Assembly: GCF_900114705.1 (NCBI RefSeq)
Contig: NZ_FOTW01000007.1
Location: 62,001-126,000 of the forward strand
DNA length: 64,000 bases
Origin: Rugamonas rubra
GTDB lineage: Bacteria > Pseudomonadota > Gammaproteobacteria > Burkholderiales > Burkholderiaceae_D
Direction: 5' to 3'
Below, piece by piece: positions 28,957-37,987 of the stretch; within the stretch, counting starts at the first letter, position 1; each line of letters opens with the position of its first letter. The position numbers were made by a program, and so were the translations under genes. The notes below the pieces were generated by a model, which saw only the letters and a list, made by a program, of their open reading frames with translations, ran no database searches and had not been told where the DNA came from.

Positions 28957-29430
28957 ATGTTTGCCCAAAGGTCTAGAGCCGTTGCAGTGGCGAAGCAAAT
29001 ACTCGCGAATGCTACACATCTGGGAATAACCCTTACGCCGATGCAATTGCTCAAGCTGGTTTATGTCGCTCAGGGTTGGATGCTCGGGAAACACGGTCGC
29101 GTGCTTTTCCCCGAGTCGGTAGAGGCTTGGCAATACGGTCCGGTTGTGCCGAGTGTATATCAGGCAATTAAGCGCTATGGTAGCGGCCCGGTTGTCCAGA
29201 TAGATGCGCCAGATGAACAATTCACGCCGGACGAGATTGCCACAATGGACTTCGTGACGAAGAACTATGGCCGGGCGAGCGGGGTTACTCTGTCCGCTGC
29301 AACTCATCAGCCAGGTAGTCCGTGGTACCAGACGTGGGCGTCCGCGCCACGTTCGTCGCCAATTTCTAATGATTTGATTCAGAATTTCTACGAATCGATC
29401 ATGAAGGCACCATCGCATTCCGCACTGTGA
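28957..29430 (+). CDS. Panacea-domain (DUF4065) antitoxin-like protein
   Basis: 157 residues from ATG 28957, which has GGAGA 7 nt upstream; a TTG four codons earlier is less likely. The family core is clear: LTPMQLLKLVYVAQGWMLG (about 26-44) and EAWQYGPVVPSVYQAIKRYG (about 58-77). Panacea proteins are known as antitoxins that pair with many unrelated toxins. Its stop overlaps the start of the next gene (GTGA), the usual arrangement of a toxin-antitoxin pair. The lower GC content suggests recent acquisition. Confidence 0.85.
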   Translation: MFAQRSRAVAVAKQILANATHLGITLTPMQLLKLVYVAQGWMLGKHGRVLFPESVEAWQYGPVVPSVYQAIKRYGSGPVVQIDAPDEQFTPDEIATMDFVTKNYGRASGVTLSAATHQPGSPWYQTWASAPRSSPISNDLIQNFYESIMKAPSHSAL

Positions 29431-29837
29431 CGGCCCAAGACAATATCACTGCGTCTGAAGACGCTGCCGCCGCTGAGGCGGACGCCGTCTTCGGCGAGTC
29501 TTCGTTTACTCCAAACGACATAGTCGGCAATGATGCGCTAGCAAGCAAGGAGGCTATCGCAATTTCCAACGGCTCGCTACAGGCCGACGCCGATAAGCAA
29601 GAGCACAACCGCCATCAGACCTTTCGCAACCATATCAATCGGGCCACGCTAATAGTCTTCTGGTCTGTCATGGCCTGTTTGATTGTGAGTATTTTTATTT
29701 TTACATTCCATATGATTACGCCGGAGTCATGGCATTTTCTAAACGACGACCAAATCGGCACGCTTAAAACGCTGCTTGGCGGTGCCATACTTTCCAGCGC
29801 GATGTCCGGGTATGTCACCAATCGAATGAAGGGTTAG
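29427..29837 (+). CDS. Small two-helix membrane protein, candidate toxin partner
   Basis: 136 residues from GTG 29427, overlapping the Panacea stop. The first 70 residues are polar, acidic and Ala-rich, probably disordered. Two membrane helices follow: about 73-95 (TLIVFWSVMACLIVSIFIF) and 112-130 (TLKTLLGGAILSSAMSGYV), ending in a short basic tail. No family is recognised. Position in the operon makes it the likely toxin; a membrane-damaging action is inference. Confidence 0.65.
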   Translation: MTAQDNITASEDAAAAEADAVFGESSFTPNDIVGNDALASKEAIAISNGSLQADADKQEHNRHQTFRNHINRATLIVFWSVMACLIVSIFIFTFHMITPESWHFLNDDQIGTLKTLLGGAILSSAMSGYVTNRMKG

Positions 29838-29842
29838 GCGTA

Positions 29843-29866
29843 ATAGCGACGGGCGTTGTTCGCTAT
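29843..29866. terminator. Hairpin at the end of the Panacea module
   Basis: Arms ATAGCGA / TCGCTAT, perfect, with a 10-nt loop, 5 bp past the membrane-protein gene. No T run follows on the plus strand, so termination efficiency is doubtful. It abuts the resolvase remnant. Confidence 0.35.
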
Positions 29867-30003
29867 CATTGAGGTTTTACTACTCCCAAGATATTCGCCC
29901 GTGACACCTCGTACATGCGGGCCAGGGCGCTGACGCTCTCGCCCTGCCCATACTTGGCAATGATGTCGGTCCGCTGCTCGGCCGTGGTCTTCGACGGCGC
30001 ACC
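29866..30003 (-). pseudogene. Remnant of a resolvase/invertase: C-terminal helix-turn-helix only
   Basis: About 45 codons on the minus strand read SGAPSKTTAEQRTDIIAKY then GESVSALARMYEVSRANI and stop. This is the DNA-binding tail of serine site-specific recombinases. Upstream of it the frame is just the antisense of the neighbouring antitoxin gene, and the catalytic domain is missing. It marks an old mobile element next to the tRNA. A stand-alone small HTH protein is less likely, since no start is nearby. Confidence 0.6.
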
Positions 30004-30961
30004 GCTCGTGCCGGACTGGGTGTCGCCGCCGGGCGACACGATGCTCGACCTGCTCGACGAACGCGATTGGACCCAGCAGCAGTTGGCGGACCGCCTTGGA
30101 TTTTCGCTCAAGCACGTCAACCAGCTCATCAAGGAAAAGGTGTCGCTGACGGAAGACGCCGCCATCCGTCTGCGGAACGTGCTGGGCGCATCCATCGGCT
30201 TCTGGCTGACCCGCGAGGCGCAGTACCGGGAACGCGCGGCCCTGCTCGCCGCCGCCGAGCACAACGCGGCGGCGATTCCTTGGCTTGAGCTGTTCCCGCT
30301 CAAGGAATTGATGGAGGTGGGCGCGCTCGTCAGGGGCCGCCCGGTCGGCAAGAGCAAGCCTGAGGTGGTCGGCGAGTTGCTGGCCTTTTTCGGCGTGGCC
30401 AGTCCGGCGCAATGGGACGGCCAGTACGCGCGTAGGCAGTCGGCATTTCGGCGCAGCCATGAGGACCAGGACGACGTGGCCGCCATCTCGGCATGGCTGC
30501 GCCTTGGCGAACGGGCGGCCGAGCGGATGGATACCCCGCGCTACAACGAGACGTCCTTTCGTCAGGCACTTGGGCAGATTTCAACGCTGCCGAGGCAAGC
30601 ACCGGAGCAGGCCGGCCCGCGTCTGCGGAGCCTGTTGAACGCTGCGGGTGTCACCTTGGTTGTGGTGGCGGCGCTGCCGCGCAGCCGCGTGTCCGCCGTT
30701 GCCCGTTGGCTCAACGCGCACCGGCCGATGATTCAACTGTCACTCGGCAAGACCACTGAGCAGTTCTGGTTCAGCCTCTTCCACCAGGCGGCGCACATCC
30801 TACTGCTCAGCAAACAAAAGACCGCCGTGTTTCTGGACGATCCAGGCCGCGATGGCGCCCACTCGATCGAGGAGAAGGAGGCAAACGTATGGGCGCATGA
30901 CCGCCTCATGCAACCCGCGTTTGGTCAAACTGAAGACCGGTTTCCTACAGCAGAATACTAG
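29915..30961 (+). pseudogene. HigA-type XRE/ImmA-IrrE protein, rearranged at both ends
   Basis: The 348-codon frame begins inside the antisense of the resolvase remnant; similarity to the HigA/ImmA family starts only at residue 33 (PDWVSPPGDTMLDLLDERDW, base 30011). An XRE helix-turn-helix follows (about 50-75) and then an IrrE-like domain. The metalloprotease motif reads H290-Q-A-A-H instead of HExxH, so the catalytic Glu is lost. After DRLM (near 30915) family similarity ends and the frame closes within 16 residues. There is no HigB toxin upstream. It may still make a DNA-binding protein, but looks like a relic. Confidence 0.6.
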
Positions 30962-31040
30962 TCTGGCGACAGTTGAGCCGGCAGGGTTGCGCTGATACTT
31001 GGAAACGCGAGTCTCCACACCAACGGCATTGGGGGAATTC

Positions 31041-31358
31041 ATGGGAAAGAAACAATTTACGGCGCCTGCTGGATGCCTATGCCAGGAACTACAACACATC
31101 CTCCATGTCGAGCTGGAGCGTGGAAACGCGGTATCTGAACCGCCAATCAGAACGGACTGGCCGGAGCCTGGTTCGGTACTCGCGTCGCTGGCCCATGATT
31201 TCAAGACACGCAAGAACGAACTGCCGAAAGGCGTGGTGTACTCGATCTGCAATGATCCGCACTACGGATGGCACGGCGAGTACTTTTGCGAAATCCACAA
31301 ACATCTATTGGTCGCCGGCGCCCCTAGGCCGGGGCAGCCGACGTGGCAGCCGGGCTGA
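31041..31358 (+). CDS. Hypothetical Cys/His-rich protein
   Basis: 105 residues from ATG 31041, preceded by a strong GGGGGAA ribosome site. Cys12, Cys14, Cys70, His74, His78, Cys83, His86 and His88 could bind a metal, with the second cluster in SICNDPHYGWHGEYFCEIH. The composition is soluble, without signal peptide or membrane segment. No family is recognised. It precedes the E3-type RNase gene by 111 bp on the same strand and could belong to that module. Confidence 0.55.
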   Translation: MGKKQFTAPAGCLCQELQHILHVELERGNAVSEPPIRTDWPEPGSVLASLAHDFKTRKNELPKGVVYSICNDPHYGWHGEYFCEIHKHLLVAGAPRPGQPTWQPG

Positions 31359-31469
31359 CCGTGTCCGCTGCGGCACCAAACCTTGTCCCGGCCCACATCC
31401 CGGCCGACCTGATCACGCTACCATCATCGCTACATAGCCAAATCGTTGACTGCTTCCGCTGCGATTTGT

Positions 31470-31703
31470 ATGGTCCCGATTCCGCAACCAACTCCATCCT
31501 TTCTCGATACCTGTGATAAGGTAAAAGTGCAAGGCGGCCAGCAGATCTGGGCGAGTCCGGACCGCAGCCGGTATTACACTTGGGATTCCTTGCACGGCGA
31601 ACTCGAAGGCTTCAATCTGCGGGGCCACCACCTTGGGGCGTTCGACGCCGTTTCAGGTGAGCAAATCAAGGATGCGGTCAGGGGGAGGAAGATCGATGTC
31701 TAA
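31470..31703 (+). CDS. Stand-alone colicin-E3-type ribonuclease domain (candidate toxin)
   Basis: 77 residues from ATG 31470 (a TTG eight codons upstream is also possible). The whole protein matches the cytotoxic domain of colicin E3/pyocin-type rRNases: YYTWDSLHGELEGF, RGHHLGAFD and GEQIKDAVRGRK. Asp39, His42 and Glu46 keep the spacing (+3, +7) of the E3 catalytic triad, so it should be active against 16S rRNA. No receptor-binding or translocation domain is present, so it probably acts inside its own cell or is delivered by another route. It overlaps the next gene by 8 bp. Confidence 0.75.
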   Translation: MVPIPQPTPSFLDTCDKVKVQGGQQIWASPDRSRYYTWDSLHGELEGFNLRGHHLGAFDAVSGEQIKDAVRGRKIDV

Positions 31704-31923
31704 CACAGCCACGTTCATGGAGCGCTGCCTGCTCGGCACGGCATTGCCCGAACAAATCGACGATTATGTCGCGCAGTGGCACGACGGCATTGCCGGCCAG
31801 AACCTCACGCTGCGTGATTTCCTCGGCATGGACCGGCGGGAATACGCCGCCTGGATGCAGGATGCGGACGCCATCCACGCCATCCTCGCGCTGAAGAAAA
31901 ACATACAGCCCGCAACGAAGTAG
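31696..31923 (+). CDS. Candidate antidote of the E3-type RNase
   Basis: 75 residues from ATG 31696, inside the last codons of the RNase gene. It is acidic and helical, with FMERCLLGTALPEQIDDYVAQWH and FLGMDRREYAAWM. It does not resemble the colicin E3 immunity protein (ImmE3). The 8-bp overlap and small size fit an antitoxin or immunity protein. It ends 18 bp before the convergent J-like gene. Confidence 0.6.
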   Translation: MSNTATFMERCLLGTALPEQIDDYVAQWHDGIAGQNLTLRDFLGMDRREYAAWMQDADAIHAILALKKNIQPATK

Positions 31924-31941
31924 CCAGACCATCGCCGGCCG

Positions 31942-33489
31942 CTATCCGCCGTGCTCGCCACCATCCGGTTCGGGCGCCGTCGCGCCAAATTCCCCCACAT
32001 AGGCGCACGAAAAGCGAAACTCCCGCATCGTGTTCTTGGGGAACGGCGGCGTGTCGAGAATTGCCTTGGCGACCGCCTCGTCGAACAGCAAATTGCCCGA
32101 TCCACTTACCTTGTAGACGCGGACGACGTGGCGCTCCTCGTCGAGGGAAACCTGGTACTTGACCTGCAGCTTGGTGCCTGCCGTGTACCGCGACGGGATG
32201 TACTGTATCCGCGCCTTCATCTCGGCCATGCGCTCCTGCGTCGGCGGCTGGTCCCGCTCGCCGGACGGGTTCGCCGGCGCCGACAGCGCTGGTGGATTCG
32301 ATGACGCAGACGCGGCCGCATCCGGCGGAGAGTCGAGGAGATTGGATGCCAGACGCAACAAGGCGCTCAGTGCCAAGACGACGGCGATGGTGCCGGCGCC
32401 GCTCAGCGCCAATACGATGGGGTGGCCGGCGAAGCGCCGCCAGCGGCCAATGCCCGCCGCGCGCGGCTGCTCGCCTTGCGGCTCGGACATCTGCGCATAC
32501 GAACGACGCCACTGCTGCAGATGGTTCGCGTCGACGAGCAAGGCCATCATGGTTGGAAAACGTGCCGTCAGGCGCTCGAAGTGGAATCGGTCGCGCCGCA
32601 GTTCTTCGCGGGTCGGCGGCCTGGCGTCGCGCAGCCTGGCCATGACGGCGCGTTGCGCCTCCTTTTCCAGTTCCGGTATGGCGTTGAACATGTCGCGCTC
32701 TTCGAGCGCCCGGTCCAACACGGTGCCGTCGTGGCCAAACCGCAGCAGGCGGCGCCGGTCCTCGGCCCAGTTGAACACGCTGCAGGCGGCGCCAAACAGG
32801 ATCTCGTTGCCCGCCGCCCAGCCATGCGCCAAGCCGGCCGCGATGCGCGCCTCGAAGATGCCGCGCGCGGCGATATTTTCCATCGCCTCGTCGTCAAGAC
32901 ACCGCCGCAGGGCGTCGCGCCACGTGGATTCCTGCCGGGCCCGCTGCCCCTGCAGCAGATCGGCGCAGGCGGCGCGGAAGGTCTGCAACGCCGCCTGCGC
33001 CAGTTGATTCGGATTGACGCCGCCTTGCGCCAGCGGCGCCGGCAGGCACTCATCGACGCTGACTTGTGGCGCCGGCGTCGGGTCGGTTGCTGCCGGCGCC
33101 GGGTCGGCTGGCGCTGGCGTCGGTTCGGCCAGCGCCGGCGCTGGGTCGGTTGTTGCCGGCGCCGGGTCGGCTGGCGCTGGCATCGGGTTGGTCGACGCCG
33201 GCGCCGCCTCGGGAACCCGCAGCGGCACCGCGACGCGCGCGGCGCCGTAGTCGGGCGTGGCCGGCGGCGGGCGCGCGCCGTGACCGGGAGCCGAAGCGGG
33301 AGCTGCCACCGCGCCCAGATCGGACCAAGACAGAGCCGCCTCGTAGGCCTCGCGCAGCGCCTGGAAGCCGACGGCGTCGCGCTCCTGGTCAATCTGTTTC
33401 AACTCGCGCGCGTAGGCGCGCCGGATGGTCCGCGCGTCGGCGTCGCCGTCCAGGCCCAGTCTGGTGAGGAAGTGCTGGCGCTCTGGCAC
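31942..33489 (-). CDS. Membrane-anchored J-like protein with TonB-like C-terminus
   Basis: 515 residues. Residues 1-52 form a J-like helical domain (FLTRLGLDGDADARTIRRAY, AVGFQALREAYEAAL), but the HPD signature between helices II and III is replaced by QIDQERD. A Pro/Ala repeat region follows (about 98-140), then a helical domain, one membrane segment (about 355-380) and a C-terminal TonB-like domain (VKYQVSLDEERHV, FDEAVAKAI, PFPKN). It lies 3 bp behind the hscC-type gene and is its presumed co-chaperone, perhaps holding the chaperone at the membrane. Confidence 0.75.
   Translation of the reverse strand: MPERQHFLTRLGLDGDADARTIRRAYARELKQIDQERDAVGFQALREAYEAALSWSDLGAVAAPASAPGHGARPPPATPDYGAARVAVPLRVPEAAPASTNPMPAPADPAPATTDPAPALAEPTPAPADPAPAATDPTPAPQVSVDECLPAPLAQGGVNPNQLAQAALQTFRAACADLLQGQRARQESTWRDALRRCLDDEAMENIAARGIFEARIAAGLAHGWAAGNEILFGAACSVFNWAEDRRRLLRFGHDGTVLDRALEERDMFNAIPELEKEAQRAVMARLRDARPPTREELRRDRFHFERLTARFPTMMALLVDANHLQQWRRSYAQMSEPQGEQPRAAGIGRWRRFAGHPIVLALSGAGTIAVVLALSALLRLASNLLDSPPDAAASASSNPPALSAPANPSGERDQPPTQERMAEMKARIQYIPSRYTAGTKLQVKYQVSLDEERHVVRVYKVSGSGNLLFDEAVAKAILDTPPFPKNTMREFRFSCAYVGEFGATAPEPDGGEHGG
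33068..33193 (-). repeat. Six 21-bp units encoding a Pro/Ala linker
   Basis: Within the J-like gene, six 7-residue units follow one another: NPMPAPA, DPAPATT, DPAPALA, EPTPAPA, DPAPAAT, DPTPAPQ. The DNA units are similar enough to have grown by duplication, and a change in copy number keeps the frame. Confidence 0.65.
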
Positions 33490-33492
33490 GCC

Positions 33493-35205
<1,713 letters not shown>

Positions 35206-35345
35206 ATCGATTCCCTATGAAAAATGACGGCGCCGGAGCGTTCATCCCGGCGAATATTGCCGAGATGCATCATAACCCAGATGAATCAACATTGCGGAAT
35301 TGGTCATCGCGGCGGCGGCCTGCGATACGGCGCGCCGCGTCTACC

Positions 35346-36074
35346 TCACAACAACCGCAGCAGCGCCGCCTTGATCACCGCCGCCGTCTTGTTGGCCGCG
35401 CCCAGCTTCTCGACGGCGTTGTTGACGTGGAAGTTCACCGTGCGCTCGGAGATGTTCATGATCTGCCCGACGTCGCCCGAGGTCTTGCCGTCGGCGGTCC
35501 AGCGCAGCACGTCGACCTCGCGCGCCGTCAGCACGACCGGCTGCTCGTTGGAGCGCTTGGCGATCAGCCGCGCCAGGCTCTCGTGGGCGGCCTGGGCCAG
35601 CCAGGACATGCGCAGCGAGTTGGCGCTGATCTCGGCGGCCGACAGGTCGTCGTCCGAGCGCGCCAGGGTCAGCATGCCGGCCACGCCCTTGGCGTCGAAG
35701 GAGGATTGGGCCCAGCCGACGCGCAGGCCGTGGGCGCGGGCGTCCTCCCAGAACTGGCGCGACGAGGTGAACAGGTCGTCCGACCAGACCAGCGGCAGCA
35801 CCGAACTCATGCCGTGCGACACGGTCGGGTCGATCGCCAGATAATTCTGGCTGGCGTAGCGCTCCTGCCAGGCGCGCGAGTAATTGTTGAGCAGAACGGT
35901 CTTCGGGTTGGTCAGCGGCAGCGGCATGCGCATGCCGTAGGCGCAGTACTGGAAGCCGAGCTCCTCGGCGGTCTTCGACAGCACGGCGAACAGCTCGGTC
36001 TCGCTGCCGGCCGACAGCAGCGCCTGCATGCTGAGCTCCTGCCAGGTGGCGTTGTTGGTCTTGTGCAAATGCAT
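35346..36074 (-). CDS. LuxR-type quorum-sensing regulator
   Basis: 242 residues from ATG 36074, chosen because GGAGGGGGG lies immediately before it; the frame is open 19 codons further. The N-terminal autoinducer-binding domain has the usual aromatic positions (FQYCAYGMRMPL, WQERYASQNYLAIDP, WAQSSFDAKG), and the C-terminal LuxR helix-turn-helix reads LTAREVDVLRWTADGK with SERTVNFHVNNAVEKL. It should bind an acyl-homoserine lactone made by the nearby LuxI and act at the two lux boxes. Confidence 0.9.
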   Translation of the reverse strand: MHLHKTNNATWQELSMQALLSAGSETELFAVLSKTAEELGFQYCAYGMRMPLPLTNPKTVLLNNYSRAWQERYASQNYLAIDPTVSHGMSSVLPLVWSDDLFTSSRQFWEDARAHGLRVGWAQSSFDAKGVAGMLTLARSDDDLSAAEISANSLRMSWLAQAAHESLARLIAKRSNEQPVVLTAREVDVLRWTADGKTSGDVGQIMNISERTVNFHVNNAVEKLGAANKTAAVIKAALLRLL

Positions 36075-36129
36075 CCCCCCTCCATGAAGTATCGACATGC
36101 AAGATGCAAGCCGCCGCCGGCCTGGCGCC

Positions 36130-36149
36130 ACCTGTCAAAGTTGACAGCT
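36130..36149. promoter_or_regulatory. lux box between luxR and the first RsaM-like gene
   Basis: Perfect inverted repeat CTGTCAA-AG-TTGACAG, the classical lux box form. Its centre lies about 43 bp before a start expected from TACGCT at 36172-36177, ideal for LuxR activation of the plus-strand gene. It is 56 bp before the luxR start, so it may also control luxR. Confidence 0.85.
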
Positions 36150-36224
36150 GCCGGCCCGGGCGCGTTCGCGCTACGCTACAGTTGCCCAGCCTTTTCGGTA
36201 TTTCCGCAGAAAGACCACGACGCC

Positions 36225-36641
36225 ATGCTACTGACCACGCCCCTTCCCCCGCTGTCCGTCTCGGCCGACGGCTACGTGCGCCTGTCGCTGCAAGAGCTGG
36301 AAGCCATCACGCTGGGCCATCTGATCTCCTGTCTGGATGGGCAGGGCGGCGCGCGCGCCATGTCGGCCGCCGTCGCCACCGACATCACCGGCTACACCGA
36401 GTGGGTCAGCGCCGGCTGGCCGGCCATTTCGCTGGGCTGGGACTGGCAACTGCCGGCCACCGGACCCGGCGCCCGGCCGCGCCGCCTGCACGCGCCGCGC
36501 AGCAATGTCATGTTGGTCGACGATAGCAGCAGGGTTGACCATGGTCAAGCAAAAACGGCAATGTTACTTGAATTTTATGTCGACCGGCAACCGTGGCAGA
36601 CCGCCACCCTGGACTATCTGAGCCGGCCGCGCCTGGTCTGA
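36225..36641 (+). CDS. RsaM-like quorum-sensing modulator, copy 1
   Basis: 138 residues from ATG 36225 (MLLTTPLPPLSVSADGYVRL). Key blocks are LISCLDGQ, ITGYTEWVSAGWPAISLGWDWQL and APRSNVMLVDD, shared with the second copy at 37386. The blocks and position beside luxI fit the RsaM/TofM family, which lowers acyl-homoserine lactone output in Burkholderia. The family name rests on recall of the motif and context. A lux box sits directly upstream. Confidence 0.65.
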   Translation: MLLTTPLPPLSVSADGYVRLSLQELEAITLGHLISCLDGQGGARAMSAAVATDITGYTEWVSAGWPAISLGWDWQLPATGPGARPRRLHAPRSNVMLVDDSSRVDHGQAKTAMLLEFYVDRQPWQTATLDYLSRPRLV

Positions 36642-36656
36642 ACGGCAACTTGGAGT

Positions 36657-36676
36657 GACTGTCAAGATTGACAGCT
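36657..36676. promoter_or_regulatory. lux box before luxI
   Basis: Perfect inverted repeat CTGTCAA-GA-TTGACAG, same arms as the 36130 site. It lies 16 bp past the first RsaM-like gene and 64 bp before the luxI ATG, giving a positive feedback loop. Confidence 0.85.
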
Positions 36677-36739
36677 TACCGCTGCCCCCGCGTTCGGGTC
36701 CAATGAAGAGATCGCATCTTCAACCAATCAGGGGCAGAC

Positions 36740-37309
36740 ATGAACGTTATCTCAGGCAAAGCAGAAACTCTTTCCGCGGCACTGATGGCCGACATGGCCA
36801 GCTACCGCTACAAGGTCTTCATCGAAACGCTGGGCTGGGAACTGGAGACCCGCAACCGGCAGGAGGTCGACCAGTTCGACCACGACGACACGCTGTACGT
36901 GGTGTCGAAGGACGAGGCCGGCCACATCAACGGCTGCGCCCGCCTGCTGCCGACCAGCAGCCCGTATCTGCTGGGCGAGGTCTTCCCGCAGTTGATGAAC
37001 GGCGCGCCGGTGCCCTGCAGCCCGGACGTGTGGGAGCTGTCGCGCTTCGCGGCGGTCGACTTCGAGCAGCAGGCCAGCTCGGCGCTGGACCAGTTCTCGG
37101 CCGGCTTTTCGATCCAGCTGCTGCACCAGGCCATCGCCTGCGCCAAGGCGCACGGCGCGCGCCGCCTGATCACCGTCTCGCCGATCGGCATCGAGCGCCT
37201 GCTGCGCCGTGGCGGCATCCACGCCCATCGCGCCGGTCCGCCGATGATCGTCGGCGGCCATCCGATCTTCGCCTGCTGGATCGAGCTGGGCGATGAGGCC
37301 GGCGCGTAA
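36740..37309 (+). CDS. Acyl-homoserine-lactone synthase, LuxI family
   Basis: 189 residues. All hallmark residues of the family are present: YRYKVFIETLGW (Arg, Phe, Trp), EVDQFDHDDTLYVV (Asp), GCARLLPT (Arg) and WELSRFAV-like WELSRFA (Glu, Arg). It joins an acyl chain from acyl-ACP to S-adenosylmethionine. AGGGG precedes the ATG by 5 nt. It is flanked on both sides by RsaM-like genes. Confidence 0.94.
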   Translation: MNVISGKAETLSAALMADMASYRYKVFIETLGWELETRNRQEVDQFDHDDTLYVVSKDEAGHINGCARLLPTSSPYLLGEVFPQLMNGAPVPCSPDVWELSRFAAVDFEQQASSALDQFSAGFSIQLLHQAIACAKAHGARRLITVSPIGIERLLRRGGIHAHRAGPPMIVGGHPIFACWIELGDEAGA

Positions 37310-37385
37310 GGGCGCCGCCGCGCCGTGCCGCTGGCCGGGTTGGCCGGCCGCGCCCGCCGGCCCCGATCATGAAAGCCCCGCCCCC

Positions 37386-37790
37386 ATGCTCAACGACGGC
37401 ACCGTCCGCCTGACCTTCCACGCGCTGCGCGACAGCCAGGTGGTGCACCTGATCTCCGGCCTGGACGAGGACTGCCCGCCGGGCGGCGGCGACGCCGTGC
37501 TGAGCGCCATCACCGGCTACACCGAGTGGGTCAGCCAGGGCCAGCCGGCGCTGACGCTGGGCTGGGACTGGCAGATGCAGGCGGCCAGCCGGGTCGACCT
37601 GCGGCGCATCAGCGCGCCGCGCAGCAACGTGCGCCTGCTCAACGCCGCCGGCGCCGAGCTGGGCCACGAGCAGGCCTGCGCGCTGCTGCAGGACTTCATC
37701 GACGGCATCGACTGGCAGGCCCAGGCGCTGCTCTACATCGTCGCCCGCTACGCGCCCGCCGACGCGGCCAGCGCCGCCGGCCAGCGCTAG
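37386..37790 (+). CDS. RsaM-like quorum-sensing modulator, copy 2
   Basis: 134 residues from ATG 37386. It aligns along its length with the copy at 36225: DGTVRLTFHAL, HLISGLDE, ITGYTEWVSQGQPALTLGWDWQM, ISAPRSNVRLLNAAG. It lacks the first dozen residues of copy 1 and has an Ala-rich tail. No lux box precedes it; it is 76 bp behind luxI and probably on the same transcript. The duplication flanking luxI is unusual. Confidence 0.65.
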   Translation: MLNDGTVRLTFHALRDSQVVHLISGLDEDCPPGGGDAVLSAITGYTEWVSQGQPALTLGWDWQMQAASRVDLRRISAPRSNVRLLNAAGAELGHEQACALLQDFIDGIDWQAQALLYIVARYAPADAASAAGQR

Positions 37791-37987
37791 CCGCGCCGGC
37801 GCGATCCGGCCGGCGCCGGCCCTTCGCCCGCACCCGACCACGTTCCGCTCGCTCGCCCCGCTCGCTGATCCCCTCGCTCTCACCCGTCGTCCCGCCCCCT
37901 CCCGGCCGAGCGCCCGCCCGCGCCCGAGTCGGCCGCACGCCGGCCGCCGCCGGCCGCCGCCGCGCCCGGCTCGGCGCGCCGGCCGCG

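Noticed and set aside
28810..29418. Minus-strand frame of 202 codons opposite the Panacea gene
   Set aside because: No ribosome site or recognisable pattern, while the sense strand has a known family.
29834..30460. Second minus-strand frame over the HigA/ImmA gene
   Set aside because: Antisense shadow; only the last 45 codons of the other minus frame (29866-30003) look like a real protein.
31343..31516. GTG-started frame of 57 codons overlapping the Cys/His-rich gene and the RNase start
   Set aside because: It reads plausibly (LVPAHIPADLITLPSSL) but has no ribosome site, no family and overlaps better genes on both sides.
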